In this document: positions 1 through 10,100 of the stretch, piece after piece
How the letters are laid out: the number at the start of each line of letters is the position of its first letter
Position numbering within the stretch: the stretch's first letter is position 1
Notes under the pieces: generated by a model
What the model saw: only the letters and a program-made list of their open reading frames with translations
Told to the model about the DNA's origin: nothing
The model's database searches: none
Program-made: the position numbers and the translations under genes
Source of the DNA: Opisthorchis felineus
Lineage: Eukaryota; Platyhelminthes; Trematoda; Opisthorchiida; Opisthorchiidae
NCBI GenBank assembly: GCA_004794785.1
Contig: SJOL01008686.1
Coordinates: forward strand, 1-64,000
Reading direction: 5' to 3'
Length of the DNA stretch: 64,000 nucleotides

Positions 1-360
1 GAGCTTGAAGAATGGCGGATTTCGCAGGCCCGGAAGATGGAGAATGGTTTCGTTTCAGGCAACAGCTGCGCCTTATTTCAGCTGACTCGGTCAACTGGTA
101 AAAAAGGTGTCAGCGAAACCATAAGCGAAAATGGCGGAAGAGAAGTTCATTTCCTTTGTCGTCGTCTTAAGCGATGGGCTGAACCCTTCAATGAACAGTT
201 CAGCTGGTGTTCTACAACACAACCGCTGGAAGAACCCAGCGGGCCTGAATGGCACATCGACACCAGCCCACCTTCAAAACAAAAATCCGGCGTGCTATTT
301 CAACCCTCAAGCAGGACAAGGTGCCTCGCGCGGATGGTTTGTAGCCTGCATTCTTCATAA
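1..360 (+). mobile_element. RTE-type LINE remnant (linker before RT)
   Basis: Translation around 165-290 gives a stretch with WAEPFNEQFSW followed by PLEEPSG, which resembles the linker between endonuclease and reverse transcriptase in fluke RTE elements. A similar linker (DPRK, then LERWAR) occurs in another copy at 18.5 kb. The reading is spread over two frames with stops, so this is a dead fragment. The 360-890 stretch that follows may be more of the same element but I could not anchor it to a motif. Confidence 0.55.
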
Positions 361-889
361 AAGGCGTCGTGGTCTTCGGCAATCATCCCAGCTTTCCAGA
401 GGGGCGAGAGAATGTTTTGCGAAATCCTTCGAGGCTTCGGCTTGGTATCCCTTGCATTTAAGGTGATTTCTGGCAGTATTTTGCACAGGATGATCGATTA
501 GCATGGGTGGACAGATTACCGAGCATTAGGCTGGGTTTCTGTAGTAACGGTATTCTTCCTCAGCTTAGTCCTCTGTTTAAACCTCCCATGTTAGCGTTCC
601 CGTCAATAACGACATCCAAAGGTGCACAACATATAGAAACACGTGTACAGTGCGTCGTATATAAAGTGTATGCCTCGACGACATTCTGGGAGTTCTGGCG
701 CTATCTGGATGCGCCTTTGGCAACAGGCATTCGGCAAATACTCCGTCATAATTGGCTGTTGAGTCCAGACTTTCGACCAATCCCAGCTCGCCTTGATGCT
801 GGACCGGCAAGCGGCCCGAACTTTTGGCCATTGTTGTTCGGGCTAGGGTTATCGGACGTAGCAGCGCCCAACTACGAGCGGTAAAGCGG

Positions 890-1130
890 TATCAGCACAG
901 AATTCTGCCTAACGGTTTCGCCCTGTTTGAAGATGAACCGACCATTTGTTTCCCTGAGACAAATTCTTGAGCAGCGCCGCTCCTTCAGACGTCCACGTTG
1001 GTCGTTTTTCTTGATCTGAAAGTTGTATTCGATTATATCGATCGTGAGAAACTTTGGTGGTGACTGGCTAGCGGAGTTGTCACTTCCAAATTTATCTTCC
1101 ACATGAGGGCACTGTACTCGAACCCCTTTA
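890..1130 (+). mobile_element. RTE-type LINE reverse transcriptase fragment
   Basis: Two frames read ILEQRRSFRRP and then VVFDYIDREKLWW and ALYSN, the early reverse transcriptase blocks of RTE elements (the F-D-x-x-D-R-E motif carries a catalytic aspartate). Stops and frame changes show it is inactive. It ends at the octamer tail of the CR1-like element that follows on the other strand. Confidence 0.6.
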
Positions 1131-1156
1131 TTCACGGATTCACGGATTCACGGGTC
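1131..1156 (-). repeat. Octamer tandem repeat at CR1-like 3' end
   Basis: On the plus strand the unit ATTCACGG is repeated three times. CR1 elements end in short 8-bp tandem repeats rather than poly(A), so this fixes the 3' end of the CR1-like element. Confidence 0.7.
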
Positions 1157-2145
1157 GATACACAGGATTGAGGCTTTTGCCCAAGTTTCCCGGGTCGGTT
1201 TCGTTCTTGTCGTTCAGCCGTTGTCGTACACCCGAAAGGCACAAGCAAAAAGGGTGTAGCACTGCTCTTTAAGTTCTCAACGCTGGGCAGTATGTTTGCC
1301 AGCACAAGGAATCGCATAAGAAGGTGTCTAAAAGTGGTTTGAACTGGATTCTAGAGGGAGCATGGACAACCGTCGGAGGGAGGTTATTCCACGCAGCTAC
1401 TAAACAAAATGAAAAAAAAATTTTACCCAATAAGAGTGTGCGCTCTGAGCTTGAAAATCTTCCTACCATGTCCCCGCCGTGTGTTCGCTGGCTCAACGGT
1501 GAAAAACCTGTTGGCCAAACCTTGTGCAAACAGGGCATAAGTAAGAATTGAGCCTCCTCGGAGGCCACGGTACCCCAGGGGAAAGAGGTCAAGCACCGCA
1601 AGACGCGTTTCGTAGTCCACGGATTTAAGGCCCGCAACCATTTTCGTAGCAACTCGGTGAACACGCCCAATGAGGGTTACGTCCCTCGTGAGTCCTGAGT
1701 AGACAACTTGGTTAGCGTATCCAAGAAGCGGTCTGACGTAGGCCCCATAGAGTACTTGGGAGTCCATGCTAGTAATACGGTAGAAGGCGCGCCTAATCAT
1801 TCGTAGAACGGCGAATGCCTTTTGGGCCGATTTCTCATGGTGCATTGAGAAGGTCATGTTTGAAGAGAGCCAGATACCCAAATCCTTTTTGGTATCTACC
1901 TTCGTGACGTCTTCTGGTCCATTCTCACCATGCACGACATAGGCGTTCGCTGAGTCTTCTCAAAATGAAATATGGACGTACTTTTCGTCATTCAGAGGAA
2001 GGTGCCAGTCCAACGACCAGTGTTTTGCAGCGTCTACATCCATTTGGAGGGCACTAGCATTGAAACTCCAGGAGTTCAAGTCGTCCGCAAAAGGTAGACA
2101 TGGAGTTGAAGAACGTCTGGGACGTTTGGAAAGAACGCCATTCAC
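1131..2145 (-). mobile_element. CR1-like LINE, 5'-truncated, 3' part of RT
   Basis: Read on the minus strand from 2145 down, the translation shows FADDLNSW (the RT catalytic F-A-D-D box), then [43 protein letters not shown], and near the end WNNLPPTVVHAPS followed by FKPLLDTF. This is the usual C-terminal order of a CR1/jockey-type ORF2. There is a frame shift near 1430-1480 and stops near 1960, so the copy is dead. It ends at 1131-1156 in three tandem copies of an 8-bp unit, typical of CR1 3' ends. The truncated 5' end abuts the left LTR of the next element. Confidence 0.8.
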
Positions 2146-2880
2146 AGTACCATACAAAAAGTTTGTTTTAATGAACAGCAACAACGGCCCGCTTTTTGGG
2201 TTCAACGTGCCTGTAACCCAATTGAAACTGGACTGTATCCCCGACGAGCCCCACACAAATAGTAGCCCCATTGTAACCCCCTATATATGACCTTGAGCTT
2301 TTGGTAGTCTTGTACCTAACTTGTGCCCGCAGTTTCAGTTTCGGTTTCAATATGCGCGGGATGTTGTCACGCTCCGGTCTTTTCTCCTGTGACGTCCAAC
2401 CTATGCGAATATGTGCTTTGTGCCGTGTGCATCCAATAATACCGATTTCCATATCTGCACATTTCAGAACCGGCGCGTGCCGCCACTACATCCTCGCGAG
2501 CCTCGAATACCGCTGACTTCCTGACATCCCACGCTGCATGCCTTTTGGACTTTGGCTTAGTTACTGCTGTTGTGACTGCCGGTTGATTATCATTGGCTGG
2601 TACTAACTCTCAACATGAACAAAAATTTTTAGCTGCGAAAACTGGACTCATCTATTCACATCGGTGGATTAATATTGCGATCACCGGAGGTCTGGAATAC
2701 CAGGATAGTAGAGTTTTCTCTTCTTGGTGTGGTAATTCAACGGAATACGCGACTACAGAATTTCCTCTTGTGAGCTGAGTGGAGATTCACTTGGATTTTT
2801 CTCCTTGTGACATTATATCTGACTTACATTAGTAATTTGTTCTGTTCACTAGAGACTTCATAGTACCGTTAACCACTACA
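2146..2880 (+). repeat. Left LTR of CsRn1-like Ty3/Gypsy element
   Basis: The stretches 2146-2210 and 2538-2880 match 6276-6340 and 6341-6675 nearly base for base. The middle part (about 2211-2537) is absent from the right copy. The LTR ends in CCACTACA just before the primer-binding site. Its 5' end is lost at the CR1-like junction, so the start is approximate. Confidence 0.85.
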
Positions 2881-2883
2881 TAA

Positions 2884-2903
2884 TTGGTGTGCCCGACGTG
2901 ACC
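2884..2903 (+). promoter_or_regulatory. Primer-binding site, tRNA-Trp type
   Basis: Four bases after the LTR end the sequence reads TGTGCCCGACGTGACC, close to the complement of a eukaryotic tRNA-Trp 3' end (TGACCCCGACGTGA). CsRn1-family elements of flukes are primed by tRNA-Trp. Confidence 0.75.
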
Positions 2904-2904
2904 C

Positions 2905-3170
2905 GAGCACACAAATGCTCGGCGAAGTCCTAGGTCAAGCATCAGTGACTTATGACCGAAGGTAGCTATGCGAGTGCCGTTACCCGCCTGTAATGTCGGC
3001 AGCGGGTTAGAAGAATGGCGCTTAGAGGTTCCGGCAGGAATAACGCTTAGTTCTGCACCGGTGTCGACGAGGAATTGCATTCCGGTGGTCCTACCCGTAA
3101 CGTAGTAAAGGCGACTAGACGACTGGTCAGTGACAGCTGTCGCCACTACTGACTGGCCAGTGGGTTTTCC
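2905..3170 (-). pseudogene. CsRn1-like aspartic protease, inverted
   Basis: The minus-strand frame contains FLVDTGAELSVIP, the D-T-G active site of a retrotransposon aspartic protease with its usual flank. It runs opposite to the RT-integrase of the same element. The C-terminal part is cut off at the primer-binding site, where the frame passes into the reverse complement of the PBS. The protein cannot be made as part of a gag-pol product in this arrangement. Confidence 0.8.
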
Positions 3171-3177
3171 TGGTCAG

Positions 3178-3668
3178 GGGAGACATAGGCGCACAGAGGT
3201 GTACAACGTAAAGCCTTGTCTTTGAACTTCGTATGGTACTAACAGAAACGGCTAGGATTCCGTGATGGGAAGCGCGATTCACGTGAAACTGATCGGGACT
3301 TGTGCGACGTGGTAGACTGTGGCGACGACCCTGTTGACAGTGGCTACGAGCTGATCGATTTGCGTCTGCATTCGATCAAGGCGTGCTATAACAGGGTTGT
3401 CATTGGACTGAATGTGTTGTTGTGAGGTTGAAGTGATTAAAAGGTCAGAGAAGCATTCGTGAATTATGTCTGCGGTCTCTGCGAGTGACGATAGCTGGAC
3501 GTCGGACTGGGTAGCTAGTATTTGGCGAGTATTTAAGGGAAGACATTGCGTCCACAGTTGCTTTAAAACCGAGTCGTCAAACGACTTGCCGCAGACCAGG
3601 CTTTGTATATGTCGCAGGAGTTGTGATGGCGTGCGATCGCCAAATCCGAGTTTGACCACATGGTGCAA
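3178..3668 (-). pseudogene. CsRn1-like gag, inverted and truncated
   Basis: The minus-strand frame from 3668 reads as a gag capsid-like segment (LKQLWTQCLPLNTRQILA is typical of this family). A broken frame at about 3243-3188 then gives C-x2-H-x9-C-x3-C, the unusual CHCC zinc motif described for CsRn1-type gag. A stop falls inside that motif and another precedes the protease. The N-terminus is lost at the 3.67-3.70 kb breakpoint. Gag and protease are in correct mutual order but both inverted relative to pol. Confidence 0.75.
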
Positions 3669-3694
3669 CTCGGAATAATTCGGCCTTCAAATTC

Positions 3695-6194
3695 ATGTTG
3701 GGCTTCTCCCCCTACAGTTGGTCCCAAAAAAATCCACTGGTGACTGGCGACCGTGTGGCGACTACCGAGCGCTCAATTGTCGTGCCGTCCGTGACCGTTG
3801 CCCAATACCACATATCCACGATTACTGCAATTACAAGGCAAAACTGTCTTCTCTAAAATCGACCTTGTCCGTGCGTATTACCATATACCAGTTGCCCCCG
3901 ACGACATTCCAAAAACAGCGATTACTACACCGTTCGGTCTATTCGAATTCACGCGCATGCCTTTCGGTCTGTGGAACACCACTCAAACGTTCCAACGCCT
4001 CATAGATCAGGTACTGCGTGGTTTAGACCATGTTTTCGTCTACATTGACGGCGTCTTGGTGGCAAGCAAAACGATCGAAGAACACAAATTGCACTTGCAA
4101 GCTGTTTTCGAACGTTTCCAACAATATGGTATCACGATTAACTCACACAAGTGTGTTTTCGCAGCAAGCCAGCTCGATTTCCTCGGCCCTCGTATTTACC
4201 CCGAAAGAATCCGGCCGCCGCCAGACAAAACCTCTGCCATTTCGGACTATCCCCTACCTCAATCAACCCGAAGCCTTCGTCGATTTTTGGGTATGGTCAG
4301 CTACTACGGCAGATGTATTCCACGTTGCTCAGAGATTCCAGCGCGGCTAACCGACATGCTCAAAGCAAACACCAAACAGTTGCAATTCACTGTCGAAGCT
4401 ATCACCGCTTTCAACTCTATCAAAGCCGCTCTTGTGAAAGTCACCACCCTGGGCCATTTAAACCCCGGTTCTGATTGTCACCTCATATTAAAAAGCGGAC
4501 GCATCACAGACCGCTGTCGGTGCGGTTCTTCAACAGGTGATAAACAACAACACTCAAACTTTCTGTTTCTTTTCTCGCAAGCTGCAACGCACACACACCC
4601 GCTACAGCACCTCTAGTAGAAAGTTCCTAGCGATCTGCTTAGCTGTCAAGCGTTTTCGACACATCCTCGAGGGTAGAAAATTTACTATTTATGCGAACCA
4701 CAAACCTCTCGTTTTTGCTTTGAGAACATCTCGAGACAACACTCACCGAGAGAGAACCGACACCTGGATTTCATTTCGCTGTTTACAACTGACATACGCT
4801 ATATCGGTGGTTCGGACAATGTCGTTGCGGACGCCTCTCCCACATTGAGGTAAACCACATCGCAACGACTCCTATTTATCTACAAGCTATTGCCTTCTCT
4901 CAGCAATCGGAACCCGAATTTCTGAATTCTTCTGCCTTACGTCCCTAAAATTCGTCAAATTATCGCTTCTCAACTCTGACAGTCTTATCGTTTGTGTCAT
5001 ATCCACAGGACGCCCAAGGCCTTTTGTTCCTGAAAAATATGGACGCTCCGTAATTGACCACTTTCACGCACTCTCTCATCCGAGCATACGAGTGACTGTC
5101 AAATTCGTTTCACAAAGATACGTTTGGCCAAATATGCAAAAGGAGATCCGCACTTGGGCTAAACAGTGTCTCGACTGTCAGAAGAACAAGATTCGTCGAC
5201 ATACCATCTCTCCAACTGGCATTTTTCAGCTGCCTGACTCGCGCTTTCGAAATGTCCACATCAACTGTGTGGGACCGTTGCTACCGTCCAGAGGTTTCAC
5301 GCATATCCTCACTTGTGTCGACTGTTTCACACGCTGGCCTATGGCCATTCCGACCAACGACACATCTGCTGAAAATGTTGTTAGAGCCTTTGTCGACAAC
5401 TAGATTGCCACATTCGGTGTGCCCGCTACCATTACTACTGATCGTGGTCCACAATTCACATCAACACTCTTTCACGGTTACTAGGTACGGATCACTTCCG
5501 AACCACCGCGTACCATCCGGCTGCCAACGGCATGGTCGAACGCTTCCATCGACAACTCAAGGCATCGCTGATCGCCTCCTCTAGCACACACTGGTCGGAG
5601 CGTCTCCCGCTCATTCTTCTCAGTATACGTAATACTGTTGAAGAAGACTTGAGTTACACCGCCTCCGAACTCGTTTTCGGCACCACCTTACGCCTTCCAG
5701 GTGAAATGATTGTCGACGCTCCAGCTACTGGTGAAACGAATCCTGATTCCCACGCTTCACGGCTTCGCCAATACATGCGTGATATCCGTCCTTCGCCGAC
5801 TCGACAAGCCTCCAAGCCCACCGAGGTACCTCCCGATCTTACTACATGTGAATTTGTTTTTGTGCGCGTCGATGCGGTCAGAAAGCCCGTACAACCACCA
5901 TACGAAGGACCATTGAGAGTGGTTTCTCGAAAAGGCATATCTTTCGTCATTGATCGTAACGACCACAAAGACACAGTTAGCATCGACCGGTTGAAGGTAG
6001 CTTACGTGCACATACGACCAACTCCCGATGATGATCATACCACGACCCCCTCCGTTACAGTCACAGTCACCCTCCTTCGACCAACGCAGCACACACAAGG
6101 TCTGGTCGAAACCACAAACTTCCTGTTCGTTTCAAAGACTAACTATTGTGACATTTCCTTTTCGAGCGTCATGCTCACCCACTTGACGCCCTAG
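3695..6194 (+). pseudogene. CsRn1-like pol: RT, RNase H, integrase
   Basis: In order: the RT start LVPKKSTGDWRPCGDYRALN (3718 on), RT core with [17 protein letters not shown] and the catalytic box read as [12 protein letters not shown] (4030-4065), RNase H (4500-4850, with [13 protein letters not shown]), integrase zinc domain with H-x-x-x-H and C-L-D-C (5060-5190), integrase core with DCFTRWPM, TDRGPQFTS and MVERFHRQLKAS (5250-5580), and a C-terminal tail to 6194. Frames change near 3695, 4500, 4740 and 5400. The second Asp of the RT Y-I-D-D box is Gly, so the enzyme is dead apart from the frame breaks. The family usually has one continuous pol of over 1,000 residues. Confidence 0.9.
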
Positions 6195-6275
6195 GGATGA
6201 GTTCTGTATCACTTGTAAACTGCTACTTTCCATGCTCAATATCATCTTTCTCCCTATCAATATCAGTCACATTAC

Positions 6276-6675
6276 TGTACAAAAATTTTGCTTTAATGAA
6301 ATACAACAACCGCCCGCTTTTAGGGTTCAACGTGCCTTCTGGACTTCGGCTTAGTTACTGCTGTTGTGACTGCCGGTTGATTATCATTGGCTGGTACTAA
6401 CTCTCAACATGAACAAAAATTTTTAGCTACGAAAACTGGACTCATCTATTCACATCGGTGGATTAATATTGCGATCACCGGAGGTCTGGAATACCAGGAT
6501 AGTAGAGTTTTCTCTTCTTGGTGTGGTAATTCAACGGAATACGCGACTACAGAATTTCCTCTTGTGAGCTGAGTGGAGATTCACTTGGATTTTTCTCCTT
6601 GTGACATTATATCTGACTTACATTAGTAATTTGTTCTGTTCACTAGAGACTTCATAGTGCCGTTAACCACTACAG
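6276..6675 (+). repeat. Right LTR of CsRn1-like element (internally deleted)
   Basis: Matches the left LTR at both ends but lacks about 325 bases that the left copy carries between two TGCCT pentamers. It ends in CCACTACA like the left LTR. Sequence before 6276 back to about 6197 may also belong to the LTR, but the left copy is truncated there so this cannot be tested. Confidence 0.85.
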
Positions 6676-6689
6676 CCATATTGCGACAT

Positions 6690-7250
6690 GTGTAAGTCTT
6701 ATATACCTGTGGTTTGGACAGTTGGCTCATGTGCCTTTTCGAATACGGGTGTTACGCTGTGCACCATTGATGAAGCATGCGAGTATATGGTGTGGTGTGC
6801 AAGCTCAGCCGCCCGCATCTGATTGAGGGTGAAGTTTATTACGGAACTTGTGGAGCCGGTTTGCAGTGTTCGTTTACTGTTGTTCAATAGTCAGTGTATG
6901 TCCAGGAAAGTTCAAGAGGGTGCGTGAGAATGTTCATTTTTAAAACACACCATGCAGATGAGATGTTTACTTCCGTGTCTAATGACGTGTGACTGCTTAG
7001 TTCGTGTTTGCTAATAAATAACTTCGCATCGAAGGGATTTCTTGCTTTCACGGGTAAAGCTAGCAACTAGCGACGACATAGATACAGTGGCAGAGGACAG
7101 AAGCTGTTATCAGCGAAACTGTCAAGGATCAGAATGACTCTCTGATATCCTGCATAGAAAAACGTTTGGACCGCTGGCCACACTACTTCGAACAACAATC
7201 AGTTAGCCCTCTGCTATCTCCAATTCGGACTGCTGGCCTTCAACAGAAAG
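6690..7250. other. No recognisable feature
   Basis: Stretch after the right LTR. Short open frames only, with no motif I recognise and no clear repeat match within the window. Confidence 0.4.
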
Positions 7251-7254
7251 TTGG

Positions 7255-7567
7255 ACTGTGAAAGTCGAACCCCCAACAGCTTCAGGAGTGTCCGAGTGTA
7301 TATCTATACTGAAGCGTCATCGTACTCCTGGTCGTGACGACTTTCCGCCTGCTCTGTTCAAGCATGGTGGTGAGTTTCTCATTCTGCCTGCCCAGCCTAT
7401 TTCGGTCTATATGGGAGAAAGAGACCGACACTGACAATTGGGGTGAATCGATAATAACGCCCATTTCCAAAAGGACAATCGCAGTGGAGCTAGTAACCAC
7501 AGAGGGGTTGGTTTGACTCCTGTTGTGACAAGGCTTCTGGCGCCACTGATTCTTCGTCGTCTTACGG
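7255..7567 (+). mobile_element. RTE-type LINE RT fragment
   Basis: Translation gives ISILKRHRTPGRDDFPPALF followed by a frame change, then NWGESIITPISK and LTPVVTRLLAPLILRRL. These are the first conserved RT blocks of RTE elements (K-R-H-x-x-x-G-x-D-D-x-P-P-A-L-F). A SINE is inserted directly at the end of the last block. Confidence 0.75.
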
Positions 7568-7568
7568 T

Positions 7569-7757
7569 GGGGACGAGATGGCTCAGTGGTTCGAGCGCGA
7601 CTTTACTGACCGGAAGGTCCGTGGTTCAAACCCGACCTCTGCCTCTCGACTTCTATTCTGGCTTGGGTAACCTGGCAGTATCCCAGCCCTCGTGTTTCCT
7701 TCGGGTGGCATGGCAATTAGGCACCCAAGAGCTGAACGATTATTGTTATTATTCTCA
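7569..7757 (+). repeat. tRNA-derived SINE, copy 1
   Basis: Has a pol III A box (GATGGCTCAGTGGTTCGAGC) and B box (GGTTCAAACCC), a unique body with CTTGGGTAACCTGGCAGTAT, and a 3' tail of TTATT units. This near-complete copy is a good reference for the family. It sits at the broken end of an RTE element. Confidence 0.85.
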
Positions 7758-8094
7758 GACATGAGGGCGTGTGATAGTGCCTGGAAAGCTCCCACACATC
7801 AGTTACATTTCAAATATAAGCACTAGAAGTGATAGAGTGTTCTGCATATCTTGGAAGCATATGAAGGAACGTGTCTCATTCCGGTTGTAGTTTGACAGAT
7901 GAGGTCACAGACTTCTGAGTTTGGGATCAGGTATGCAATTGGAGACGGACTGTGACAAGGTGACGCATCTCTCAGTTCCAAGGGACACTTATGTCAAGCT
8001 GCCCTACAGACTGTTTTGTGTGGCCGTGATATTTGCCCCATATGAGCAGTATAATTGAGACGTCCCCACGCATTTGATAATCATCACCTCAAAA

Positions 8095-8530
8095 CTATAC
8101 CTCGTGCGGAATGGCGCCGATGAACCCTTGCAACACTTCGCAGGCGACCATTCGACTGTGGCGCAAACCGCGAGGTGGACAGAGGGGCGTGAAAGAGATT
8201 AGGAAGAGTTTGGGTGTTGTACGCCTTCCAGGATGGGGTCCCCGTGACCCCGCCTGTGCTTGGCTGGAGACATTGCAAGAAATGGCGGCTATTCAGTGTC
8301 AGTGACATTCTTGCTGTCAGTTTTTTTCCAGATTGTCTGGGCGCTTGGAGGTGTAGGCATCTCAGAATGCTTGCGACAGGCCAGCACTAGGTCCCCTCCC
8401 TCACCCACTTTTTCTCTTTTTTTCACTCTAAGGCTTTAAATATAATTAGACGAACTTCATGGTTGTACGACAGTGAAGCATCAGTGTCAACACTGATGTT
8501 GCTGTCTTTGAGGATGATGATGTGCAGCAG
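8095..8530 (+). mobile_element. RTE-type LINE 3' end
   Basis: Encodes the C-terminal signature [20 protein letters not shown], followed by a 3' UTR with TTGGAGGTGTAGGCATCTC, TCATGGTTGTACG and a GATGATGATG tail. The same order occurs at 54.54-54.87 kb and, decayed, at 38.7-38.97 kb. Confidence 0.8.
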
Positions 8531-8689
8531 ATAGTTCAGTCGAAGCTTATGTTCATAGCAAGATTTGGCGACGGTTTGATTGTGTATGTCTGCTGAGTCA
8601 CTATCTGCCGAAAAGTGCGGCTTTTATTGCCCGTTTCTGAGATGTGTCAGCAGGAAAGTGATCAAACCCTGAGTATGAAGTTGGGCACT

Positions 8690-8920
8690 GTCAATGCAAG
8701 ATGGGTTCAGCGCGACCCCTCTGTGATTGTCTAGAGACGCTGCTAGACGTGGCTGCTACTCAGCATCACTGACGTTTTGAAGAAGTGTCTGAAAGTTAGA
8801 GCGGTATCGTGTCTCTTTCGTCCCATTGATGCTTTCAAATAAGTTGTGAATGTATGGCACTGAAGTGTCGATGTTGAACACATGTGCTGCCGATGTTAGT
8901 GATATTGATGATTCATCTTG
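8690..8920 (+). mobile_element. Second, decayed RTE 3' end
   Basis: Carries the same C-terminal coding and 3' UTR landmarks as 8095-8530, more diverged, and ends near GATATTGATGATTC. It lies in tandem orientation after the first copy. Confidence 0.6.
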
Positions 8921-9089
8921 GATTGACTATCCGGCCGTTCGGGACTATTATCGGGGATAACAACTGTAATTACTGGGGATTACTTGTACGAAAAGACTCA
9001 CATCTTACTCCCAAATTGTGTGGACGTGCAAACTCGCTCAGAAGTGTGAAACGTGGAGTCTTCTCACTGGCAATTGATAATGCCACATC

Positions 9090-9276
9090 GGGCTAGGTGG
9101 CTCAGTGGTTAGAGCGCGAATTTACTGACCGGAAGGTCCATGGTTCGAACCCGACCTCTGCCTCTCGACTTACCCTGCCTAAGCTTGGGCAACCTGACAG
9201 TATCCCAGCCCTTGTGCTTCCTGGTGGCATGGCAGTTAGGCACCGAAAGGGTGCTACCGCTGAACGATTTTTTTAA
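9090..9276 (+). repeat. tRNA-derived SINE, copy 2
   Basis: Intact A box (GGTGGCTCAGTGGTTAGAGC) and B box (GGTTCGAACCC); 3' tail is a run of T. Full length. Confidence 0.85.
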
Positions 9277-9336
9277 TGCCACACGGGGCTTCAGTTTCGA
9301 GACAGACCCGACCACATTGTTTGGCACCGGTCTGAG

Positions 9337-9513
9337 CTCGAGATAGCTCAGTGTTTAAGGCGCCAGCTTACGGACCGGAAGGTCTGTGGTTCGAATCCAA
9401 CCTCAGCAGCTCGACTGTTCCTGTCTATGCTTAAGCAACCTCAGTCCTCGTGCCTCCTTCCGTTGGCATGGCAGCTAGGCACCGAAAGGGCGCTACAGCT
9501 GAGTGATTTTTTA
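9337..9513 (+). repeat. tRNA-derived SINE, copy 3
   Basis: Starts GAGATAGCTCAGTG, B box GGTTCGAATCC, short body deletion, T-run tail. Lies about 60 bases after copy 2 in the same orientation. Confidence 0.8.
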
Positions 9514-9539
9514 GCGGACGAAATTCGGAGCTATTTACA

Positions 9540-9924
9540 CGAGAAAAGGTGAGAGCCAAGTGAAAGCTCTGCAACTGAATGATTCTCCTGGTTTGGATGA
9601 ATCGCACCCGAATCGCCTCCGGACCACCACCAAGGTGGTTTCAGTCGCTCTTTGATCAATGAATACTACCGTCAGTGTGGACATGGCCTAATCACTCCCA
9701 TATACAAAGGAGGAGATAGTCTAAGTAATTACGGACTCATTACTCCTGTGTTGAACCTTGAAACACTACAAGTTTCCAACTCACTAACAGTTTTCCCCCA
9801 GGTGCTCTCGTCTCACTACTATCCTTCCGATAAGAGACATGTGGACGCGAGTTTCGGCCTATTTATCGTACAAGTTGACCCGTCAAGAACGCTTGACAGA
9901 GTAGACCATAGTTTATTGCCGTAG
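9540..9924 (+). mobile_element. Probable LINE RT fragment
   Basis: Scattered frames give SPGLDESHPN and ITPIYKGGDSLSNYG, similar to the G-x-D-x-x-x-P and P-I-x-K-G-G-D-x-x-x-x-N-Y-R RT blocks. Heavily decayed. Confidence 0.5.
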
Positions 9925-10100
9925 ATGCTGCGACATGATGAAATCCGTGCAACTCTACTGAACTACGTCCACGATTTAGGCTAGGGCGGATTGTCACGAG
10001 TCGTCTGGTATCTTTTGTATCTGGTGCATGGAACATTCGCCTGCTGACCTACTCTACACATCCATTCATTTCGCTCCTCTTTGCAGTCATTGATCACACA

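Noticed and set aside
7569..7640. Functional tRNA gene
   Set aside because: Boxes A and B are present, but the acceptor and anticodon stems do not pair and the same head recurs with a fixed SINE body.
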